NCBI GenBank assembly: GCA_945897655.1
Contig: CAMDHB010000192.1
Coordinates: forward strand, 1 to 6,922
Direction: 5' to 3'
DNA length: 6,922 nt
Source: Pseudorhodobacter antarcticus
Lineage (GTDB): Bacteria > Pseudomonadota > Alphaproteobacteria > Rhodobacterales > Rhodobacteraceae
Positions 1 to 4,679 of this stretch are shown one piece after another (position 1 is the stretch's first letter; each line of letters starts with the position of its first letter). The notes below the pieces were generated by a model. It saw nothing but the letters and a program-made list of their open reading frames with translations, was not told the origin of the DNA and did not search any database. The position numbers and the translations under genes were made by a program.

Positions 1-1331
1 AGCCGCAGCCGCGCGCCAAACAGTTCCGAAATCTCAACGGCCACGGCCAGCCCCAAGCCCATCCCGCTGGCCGTGCCCTTCACCAGATGCGGCAACGCCC
101 GCGCCGCACCGCGCCGCGATTGCACCGCCACGGCCATTTGCTCGGGCGACAGGCCGGGGCCATTATCCTCAACCTCCAGCACAGTCTGGCCGGACAAACC
201 ACGCACCCGCACCGTCACCACGGCCCCCCGCCCGGCGTAAGCGATGGAGTTCGACAGAAGGTTGCGCAGCAGTTCAGCCAGCAGGATCGGGTCTGCCGCC
301 ACTTCCGCAGCATCCGCCCCCTCAAACCCCAGGTCGATCCCGTGCCCAATCGCCCCCGGCACCAGTTCCGACGTCACCTCCTTGGCCAGCCCCACCAAAT
401 CAACCGGCACCAAAGTCGCCGCCCCAAGGCTGGCATCCACCCGCGCCAGCACCATCAGATGCGACAACACACGCTCCGCCCGCTCCAGCGCCGCGTTGGC
501 CTTGTCACTGGCGGCGGCGGTGTCATCCGGCCCCGTGCTGCGGTCGATCAGCGTCAACTGGGTGCGCACCACGGCCAAAGGCGTGCGCAACTGATGGCTG
601 GCGTTGCCGGTGAAGTTGCGCAAGGCGTCGAGTGCGGTTTTCAGCCGCTCCATGAACTGGTTGATCGCCAAGACCAGCGGTTCCACCTCCTCGGGCGTAT
701 CCGCAGTCACCGGGCGCAGGTCGTCGGGGGAGCGTTCGGCAATCACATCCCCCAAACGCTCCAGCGGGCGCAGGGCCACGGTGACGGCAATCCAGACCAG
801 CGTGGCCACCCCCAGCACCAGCACCGCCAACCGGAGCGCCGACCGCACAAGGATAGCCCGCGCCAGCGCCGCCCGCGCCCGGGTCGATTCGGCCACCGTC
901 ACGGCAAAGGGGATCGACTGCGCCCCCGTCGACACCTCACGCATCAGGGTTGCGCTGCGGATGCCGACATTCCCAAACACCCCATCCGCAAAGGCCACTC
1001 CACCCAGCGGCGCGGCAATCACGGCCAAATCGCTGTACCCGGTCAGAAAGCTGCCCACCGGGCCATCGACGCGGTAAAACACCTTGTCCTGCGCAGGCGA
1101 GGTCAGCATTTCCAGCGATGAATAGGGAATATCCACCTCCAACCCGCCCGCCTCATCCACCGTGACCCGCTCGGCAATCGCCAGCGCCGACCCGAACAGC
1201 ACCCGGTCCGACACGCTTTGCGCCGTGCGCAGCGCCTCGCGCCATGTGTCAAACAGCGCAATCAGCCCCATCACCAGCGTCGCCACCAACAGCCACAACA
1301 ACAGCCTGCGCCGCAGCGAATAGGGCCTCAT
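1..1331 (-). CDS. tctE: TctE-type sensor histidine kinase, C-terminus cut off by the window edge
   Basis: Membrane sensor kinase of a two-component system; it should autophosphorylate on a histidine and pass the phosphate to the response regulator encoded just upstream. No stop codon occurs from the ATG at 1331 to position 1, so 443 codons are visible and only the last few tens of residues are missing. Residues about 10-27 form a first membrane helix after a basic start (MRPYSLRRR). Residues about 30-160 are the periplasmic sensor region, as in the 2CSK_N domain of TctE. Residues about 164-187 form the second helix, followed by a HAMP-like linker. The H-box is NASHQLRTPL with the phosphoacceptor His246. 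The N-box is LLRNLLSNS (Asn357, Asn361), G1 is EDNGPG (Asp389) and G2 is GMGLGL (423-428). The F-box is poorly recognisable. The ATG overlaps the tctD stop (ATGA), pointing to translational coupling. The family call is firm; the ligand is unknown. Confidence 0.93.
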   Translation of the reverse strand, partial: MRPYSLRRRLLLWLLVATLVMGLIALFDTWREALRTAQSVSDRVLFGSALAIAERVTVDEAGGLEVDIPYSSLEMLTSPAQDKVFYRVDGPVGSFLTGYSDLAVIAAPLGGVAFADGVFGNVGIRSATLMREVSTGAQSIPFAVTVAESTRARAALARAILVRSALRLAVLVLGVATLVWIAVTVALRPLERLGDVIAERSPDDLRPVTADTPEEVEPLVLAINQFMERLKTALDALRNFTGNASHQLRTPLAVVRTQLTLIDRSTGPDDTAAASDKANAALERAERVLSHLMVLARVDASLGAATLVPVDLVGLAKEVTSELVPGAIGHGIDLGFEGADAAEVAADPILLAELLRNLLSNSIAYAGRGAVVTVRVRGLSGQTVLEVEDNGPGLSPEQMAVAVQSRRGAARALPHLVKGTASGMGLGLAVAVEISELFGARLR

Positions 1332-2005
1332 GTCAGATCGCTTGGTTTTTCTAGCAGATAGCCAATCCCCCTGACCGTCCGCAGCGTCAACCCCAAGGGA
1401 TGCAACCGGCGGCGCAGGCGCGAGATGTATTGTTCAATCGCATTGTCGGACAGGATGTCCTCCAACGAGGTCACCGATTGAACGATCGCTTCCTTGGCCA
1501 CAACCTTGCCCGCCCGGGTCAACAGCAACTCCAGTATGGCCCGTTCGCGGGGCGGCAAGTCCAGAACCTGCCCGTTGCCCGAAAACTGCCGGCTGGTCAG
1601 GTCCAGCGACAATTGCCCAAGGGCCAGCGTGGACGACCGCAACCCCGCCTGACGGCGCAGCAGCGACCGCACCCGCGCCTCGAACTCGCGCACGTCAAAG
1701 GGTTTGGCCATGTAATCATCGGCCCCCAGGTCCAGCCCGCGCACCCGGTCCTCCGCCGCCCCCCGCGCGGTCAGGATCATCACCGCCGCCCGGTTCCCTT
1801 GCGCCCGCATGGCGCGCAGCACCGCCAGCCCGTCCAGTTCCGGCAGGTTCAGGTCCAGGATCATCAGATCGAACTGTTCCGCTGCCACCAGAACACGCGC
1901 CGCCTCGCCGTCATGCACACAGTCCACCGCATAGCCCGACGTGACCAAAAGCGACATCAACGCCTCGGCCAGCGGCAGATCATCTTCGACCAGCAGCAAT
2001 CGCAT
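1328..2005 (-). CDS. tctD: TctD-type response regulator, OmpR/PhoB family
   Basis: Cytoplasmic DNA-binding response regulator of 225 residues, a normal length for the family. The receiver domain (about 1-117) shows the acidic pocket Glu7-Asp8-Asp9, phosphoacceptor Asp51 in LMILDLNLPELDG, switch Thr79 in MILTAR and Lys101 in YMAKPF. The C-terminal winged helix (about 125-220) ends in the typical ISRLRRRL and LRTVRGIGYLL segments. The start at 2005 gives the standard MRLLLVEDD beginning; no strong Shine-Dalgarno is visible before it. It is first in an operon with the kinase, sharing an ATGA junction, and divergent from the solute-binding protein gene at 2070. By analogy with Salmonella TctD and Bordetella BctD it probably activates the tctCBA genes 1.2 kb to the right. 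That target assignment is inferred from location. Confidence 0.95.
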   Translation of the reverse strand: MRLLLVEDDLPLAEALMSLLVTSGYAVDCVHDGEAARVLVAAEQFDLMILDLNLPELDGLAVLRAMRAQGNRAAVMILTARGAAEDRVRGLDLGADDYMAKPFDVREFEARVRSLLRRQAGLRSSTLALGQLSLDLTSRQFSGNGQVLDLPPRERAILELLLTRAGKVVAKEAIVQSVTSLEDILSDNAIEQYISRLRRRLHPLGLTLRTVRGIGYLLEKPSDLT

Positions 2006-2074
2006 GGGCGAAAGCTATGCGGTATCTGCGCCGTTGTGAACCGCTTCTGTCTGAGGCAAGCTTTGCCCCATGCG
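2001..2074. repeat. Inverted repeat embracing both divergent start codons
   Basis: The arms are 16 bp each, at 2001-2016 and 2059-2074, separated by 42 bp. Read outward on their own strands they are AGCTTTCGCCCATGCG (minus) and AGCTTTGCCCCATGCG (plus). They match at 14 of 16 positions and differ only by CG against GC in the middle. Each arm contains the start codon and first bases of its gene, so part of the match reflects both proteins beginning Met-Arg-Leu. The AGCTTT and CCC parts lie upstream of the starts and are not explained by coding. Confidence 0.6.
2006..2069. promoter_or_regulatory. Divergent 64-bp control region between tctD and the binding-protein gene
   Basis: This gap must hold the start signals for both divergent units, unless the right-hand gene is read from elsewhere. 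I find no convincing sigma-70 promoter on either strand: only weak partial matches, such as TTGTGA at 2034-2039 on the plus strand without a good -10. Within it lies a short inverted pair, GCGGT (2019-2023) and ACCGC (2040-2044). A GAGG at 2053-2056, 13 nt before the ATG at 2070, is a rather distant ribosome site. TctD or another activator could bind here, which would explain weak core promoters. Confidence 0.55.
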
Positions 2075-3131
2075 CCTGACCTTTGGACCCCTGTTTGCTT
2101 TGGCCGTTCTGGCTGGCCCCGCGGTGGCGGAAACCACGCAGTACCCGGCCCCCAGCCCATCTGCCCAACAGATGGTCATCTATTCCACATTGGACAGCCG
2201 CCTTGCCTCGCCCCTGATCTGGGCGTTTCAGGCCAGCCACCCCGATGTGGCCGTGCGGTATGAGGATTTGCTGGCCAGCGAAATAGCCGCCCGGGTGATT
2301 GCCGAAACCAATGCAGGCCATCCTTCGGCAGATTTCCTGTTCTCCTCCGGCATGGATCTGCAACTGAAACTGGCCAATGACGGCTATGGCCAAGAGGTTG
2401 CGGTGCCCGAGGGTCGCGATTGGCCCGCTTGGGCCAAATGGCAGGACACCGCCTTTGCGCTGACCTTTGAACCGGCGGTTCTGGTCTATCACAAACCCAG
2501 CTTCCCCGCTGGCCCCCCTCAGTCGCGGCTGGAACTGCTGGATTGGCTGGCCACGGCCCCTGATACCCTGACAGGCCGGATCGGCACCTATGACATTGAA
2601 CGCTCGGCAGTGGGCTATCTGTTCGTGGCCCGCGATGCCGAACATTTCCCCGATATCTGGTCGCTTTTGCGGGCAATGGGCAAGGCGGGGATGCAGACCT
2701 TTCCCACGTCGCAAGACATCATCGACCGCGTGGCCGACGGGCGGCTGGTCTTGGGCTACAACATCCTGGGCTCCTACGCCGCCGAACAGGCGCGCCTTGC
2801 CCCCGACATCGGCTTTGTCCTGCTGCGCGATTACACCGTTGTCGTCTCCCGCGTGGCGATGGTGCCCCGCGCCACCCCCTCCCCCGACCTTGGCAGCCGT
2901 TTTCTGGCGTTCTTGATGAGCGCGGAGGGCCAGACCCTGCTATCCGAAAAACTGCGCCTGCCGTCCGTCAGTCTGGAGGTGTCTGGCGCAGGCAGCGGTG
3001 CCGCCATGCAGGCCGCCTTGGGTGACCAGTTGCGCCCCGTGCCGGTCAGCCCCGGCGTGCTGGTTTACCTCGATCAGGCCAAGCGCCAACGCCTGCTGCG
3101 CCTGTGGCGCGAGGTTTTGGCGACGCAATAG
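2070..3131 (+). CDS. Periplasmic ABC-type solute-binding protein without adjacent ABC partners
   Basis: Secreted binding protein of 353 residues. It starts with a clear signal peptide (MRLTFGPLFALAVLAGPAVA, likely cleaved after Ala20), which supports the ATG at 2070. The mature part resembles the Fe(3+)/PgtC-like group of type II binding proteins: VIYSTLD at 36-42, SADFLFSSGMDLQLKL at 86-101, EPAVLVYHK at 134-142, GYNILGSYA at 229-237 and SAEGQTLLSEKLRLP at 284-298. The paired tyrosines that bind iron in FbpA-type proteins are not seen, so iron is not a supported ligand. No ABC permease or ATPase gene is in the window; the neighbours are tctDE (divergent) and tctCBA (same strand, 114 bp on). 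By analogy with PgtC, which works with a two-component system, it may present a ligand to the TctE sensor. This role is inference; a conventional transport role with remote partners remains possible. Confidence 0.88.
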   Translation: MRLTFGPLFALAVLAGPAVAETTQYPAPSPSAQQMVIYSTLDSRLASPLIWAFQASHPDVAVRYEDLLASEIAARVIAETNAGHPSADFLFSSGMDLQLKLANDGYGQEVAVPEGRDWPAWAKWQDTAFALTFEPAVLVYHKPSFPAGPPQSRLELLDWLATAPDTLTGRIGTYDIERSAVGYLFVARDAEHFPDIWSLLRAMGKAGMQTFPTSQDIIDRVADGRLVLGYNILGSYAAEQARLAPDIGFVLLRDYTVVVSRVAMVPRATPSPDLGSRFLAFLMSAEGQTLLSEKLRLPSVSLEVSGAGSGAAMQAALGDQLRPVPVSPGVLVYLDQAKRQRLLRLWREVLATQ

Positions 3132-3135
3132 CCAA

Positions 3136-3151
3136 TGTCAGCTTTCTGACA
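3136..3151. promoter_or_regulatory. 16-bp dyad TGTCAG-N4-CTGACA, possible operator
   Basis: Perfect 6-bp arms (3136-3141 and 3146-3151) surround the spacer CTTT, starting 5 nt after the stop codon of the binding-protein gene. The stem is short, only half GC, and has no following T-run, so it is a poor intrinsic terminator. Its place ahead of tctC fits a dimeric regulator site better. Which protein binds is not known from the sequence. Confidence 0.4.
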
Positions 3152-3181
3152 GGAATTTGTGCTGATCTGCCCCGCAGGGCT

Positions 3182-3197
3182 GGCACGAGGAGGTGCC
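3182..3197 (+). repeat. Small hairpin with a Shine-Dalgarno sequence in its loop
   Basis: GGCAC (3182-3186) pairs with GTGCC (3193-3197), leaving GAGGAG as loop. With the next G this forms GAGGAGG (3187-3193), a near-perfect ribosome-binding sequence. It lies 7 nt before a TTG (3201) that is in frame with tctC. The hairpin is only five pairs and may be coincidental. Confidence 0.35.
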
Positions 3198-3210
3198 GCC
3201 TTGCGAAATC

Positions 3211-3228
3211 AGCATGGAATACCATGCT
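3211..3228 (+). promoter_or_regulatory. Perfect 7-bp dyad just ahead of the tctC ribosome site
   Basis: AGCATGG (3211-3217) and CCATGCT (3222-3228) flank the spacer AATA. The dyad ends 3 nt before the GGAGGAG ribosome site of tctC. It could be an operator at DNA level, or a hairpin in the mRNA that affects ribosome access or protects the 5' end. Confidence 0.45.
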
Positions 3229-3231
3229 TTG

Positions 3232-3238
3232 GGAGGAG
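3232..3238 (+). promoter_or_regulatory. Strong Shine-Dalgarno of tctC
   Basis: GGAGGAG lies 7 nt before the ATG at 3246. Together with the signal peptide that follows, it fixes the tctC start at 3246 rather than at the GTG at 3159, which begins the longest open frame. Confidence 0.85.
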
Positions 3239-3245
3239 AATCGGA

Positions 3246-4190
3246 ATGAAATTCACGCTTTTGGGCGCAGCCTTGGCCACCGCCCTGGCCCTGCCCGCCT
3301 CGGCGGCTGACTATATGATCATGGCCCCGGCGGCGCCCGGCGGCGGCTGGGATGGCACGGCCCGCGCGATGCAGGAAGTGTTGCAGGCCGAAGGCATCTC
3401 GGCCTCGGTTCAGGTGCAAAACGTCCCCGGCGCCGGTGGCACCGTGGGTCTGGCACAGTTCGCCTCGTCCACCTCGGGCGATGCTGGCCAGTTGATCGTC
3501 GGCGGCTATGTGATGGTCGGCGCGATCCTGACCAACGCCTCTCCCGTGTCCCTGGCCAATGTGACCCCGATTGCCCGCCTGACCGGCGAAGCTGTCGGCA
3601 TCGCCGTCTCAGCCGCATCGCCCATCCAGACCATCGGTGAACTGGTTGACATGATGAAGGCTGATCCGGGTTCTGTCTCTTGGGCTGGCGGTTCGGCTGG
3701 CGGTGTTGACCACATCACCGTGGGCCTGTTGGCCAAGGCCGCTGGCGTTGACCCGACCAAGATCAACTACGTCGCCTTCTCGGGCGGTGGCGAGGCTTTG
3801 GCCGCCATTCTGGGCAATCAGGTGACCGTGGGCATTTCCGGCGTGGGCGAGTTTCTGCCGCAGGTTCAGGCTGGCACCATGCGGATGCTGGCTGTGTCGA
3901 CCGCTGAAAAGTGGGCGGGCACCGATGCGCCGACGCTGATGGAGTCGGGCTATGACGTGAACGTGCAGAACTGGCGCATGGTTGCCGCCGCCCCGGGCCT
4001 GTCGGCTGAACAAAAGGCCGCCGTTGCCGCCGACATTGACGCACTGGCAAACTCGGCGGGCTGGAAGGCCATGCTGGAAACCAAGGGCTGGGCCAACACC
4101 TATCTGGCCGGTGCCGACTTTGACGCCCAGCTTGCCAAGGAAATCGAAGCCACCGCCGCCGTCCTGAAGGACATCGGCCTGGTGCAATGA
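3246..4190 (+). CDS. tctC: TctC/Bug-family periplasmic substrate-binding protein of a tripartite tricarboxylate transporter
   Basis: Soluble periplasmic receptor that captures the substrate and hands it to TctA/TctB. It has 314 residues from the ATG at 3246, normal for the family. The signal peptide is MKFTLLGAALATALALPASA, likely cleaved after Ala20. Family loops are clear: PGGGWD (31-36), NVPGAGG (59-65), the SWAGGSAGGVDHI stretch (145-157) and AFSGGGEA (177-184), which together line the carboxylate site in Bug proteins. The substrate could be citrate or another di- or tricarboxylate; sequence alone does not tell. It overlaps tctB by ATGA. The middle of the gene uses GCT, GGT and GTT more than tctB and tctA do, which fits high expression of the receptor. 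In Bordetella the homologue BctC also takes part in signalling to its sensor kinase, so a link with TctE is possible. Confidence 0.95.
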   Translation: MKFTLLGAALATALALPASAADYMIMAPAAPGGGWDGTARAMQEVLQAEGISASVQVQNVPGAGGTVGLAQFASSTSGDAGQLIVGGYVMVGAILTNASPVSLANVTPIARLTGEAVGIAVSAASPIQTIGELVDMMKADPGSVSWAGGSAGGVDHITVGLLAKAAGVDPTKINYVAFSGGGEALAAILGNQVTVGISGVGEFLPQVQAGTMRMLAVSTAEKWAGTDAPTLMESGYDVNVQNWRMVAAAPGLSAEQKAAVAADIDALANSAGWKAMLETKGWANTYLAGADFDAQLAKEIEATAAVLKDIGLVQ

Positions 4191-4678
4191 GCGGTTTTCG
4201 CCCCTCAACCGAACGTCGCCCCGATGGGGCGGCGTTCATCATCGCGGCCGTTCTGGCCGCCCTTGGTGCACTGCTGATCTGGCAAGGCCAGGTGATCCCC
4301 GACAAGGGCGGTTATGCGGGCATCGGGTCCGGCGCCGCCCCCGTATTTGTGGGCGTGGTCCTGCTGATCCTCGCCGCCGCCCATGTGGTCAAGGGCCTGC
4401 GCCACGGGGCCACGGGCATTGCCCGCCAACAGCCCGTCCCTGTTCTGTTCATCATGGCCGGTCTCGCGCTGCAACTGATCCTGCTGCACCCTTTGGGGTT
4501 TTCCATCGCCTCGGGCATCCTCTTCGCCTGCACCGCCGCCGCCTTTGGCAAGCGCAACTTCGTGCTCACCCTGCCGGTTGGTGTGGCCTTTGCCCTCGCC
4601 GTGTTCGGCGTCTTTGACCAGTTGTTAAAGCTGAACCTTCCTGTCGGGTTTCCGGAAACCCTGATCTTCGGGGGCTGA
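4187..4678 (+). CDS. tctB: TctB-type small membrane subunit of the tripartite tricarboxylate transporter
   Basis: Small inner-membrane subunit of 163 residues, partner of TctA. About four hydrophobic helices can be seen: roughly residues 15-34, 51-70, 84-116 (which may be two passes) and 122-142. The N-terminus is charged (MSGFRPSTERRPDG), and the short motif GIGSGAAPVFVG after the first helix is of the TctB kind. TctB proteins diverge strongly, so position in the operon between tctC and tctA is a large part of the evidence. The start overlaps the tctC stop (ATGA) and lacks a well-spaced Shine-Dalgarno; the AAGGA at 4167-4171 is 15 nt away. Translational coupling to tctC is therefore likely. 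A strong hairpin lies in its first codons. Confidence 0.9.
   Translation: MSGFRPSTERRPDGAAFIIAAVLAALGALLIWQGQVIPDKGGYAGIGSGAAPVFVGVVLLILAAAHVVKGLRHGATGIARQQPVPVLFIMAGLALQLILLHPLGFSIASGILFACTAAAFGKRNFVLTLPVGVAFALAVFGVFDQLLKLNLPVGFPETLIFGG
4211..4237 (+). repeat. Very stable hairpin at the tctC/tctB junction
   Basis: Arms 4211-4222 (GAACGTCGCCCC) and 4226-4237 (GGGGCGGCGTTC) pair over 12 positions with one U-G wobble and a 3-nt loop GAT. It begins 21 nt after the tctC stop, inside tctB codons 9-17. There is no T-run after it, so it is not a standard intrinsic terminator. Its position suits a 3' stabiliser of a tctC-only mRNA, or a brake on tctB translation. Confidence 0.6.
4646..4661. repeat. 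Perfect 16-bp palindrome near the end of tctB
   Basis: GGGTTTCC followed directly by GGAAACCC gives an uninterrupted palindrome, 18 nt before the tctA start. It lies inside the tctB coding region (codons for VGFPET). In RNA it could form a 6-bp stem with a CCGG loop shortly before the tctA start. It may be chance in GC-rich coding DNA. Confidence 0.4.
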
Positions 4679-4679
4679 C

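Larger units (their letters stand above)
3132..3245 (+). promoter_or_regulatory. tctC upstream region with clustered inverted repeats
   Basis: This 114-bp gap is the longest non-coding stretch in the window and the likely control region of tctCBA. It holds three short inverted repeats (listed separately), two strong Shine-Dalgarno-like sites and no clear sigma-70 promoter. CTGACA at 3146-3151 resembles a -35 box but has no matching -10 at the right spacing. Without a promoter here, tctCBA would have to be read through from the binding-protein gene. Confidence 0.5.

Noticed and set aside
87..1121. Long plus-strand open frame (344 codons) opposite the kinase gene
   Set aside because: The translation is Arg/His/Gln/Pro-rich with no domain, as expected for the antisense of GC-rich coding DNA; the minus strand gives an intact histidine kinase.
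1400..2263. Plus-strand open frame (287 codons) across tctD, the divergent gap and the next gene's start
   Set aside because: Low-complexity antisense composition, and it conflicts with two well-supported genes.
1980..2714. Minus-strand open frame (244 codons) opposite the binding-protein gene
   Set aside because: No recognisable domain; the plus strand has a signal peptide and family motifs.
2070..3131. Ferric-iron binding protein (FbpA/AfuA function)
   Set aside because: The overall fold resembles that group, but the tyrosine pair needed for iron is not seen and no iron ABC genes are adjacent.
3136..3155. Intrinsic terminator for the binding-protein gene
   Set aside because: Only a 6-bp, half-AT stem and no T-run after it.
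3181..3204. Sigma-54 promoter suggested by TGGCACG and TTGC
   Set aside because: The two elements are 14 nt apart instead of the required 5, so the GG and GC pairs are not correctly spaced.
3159..3245. Longer tctC from GTG 3159
   Set aside because: No ribosome site before it, and the extra 29 residues displace an otherwise canonical signal peptide; ATG 3246 has GGAGGAG at 7 nt.
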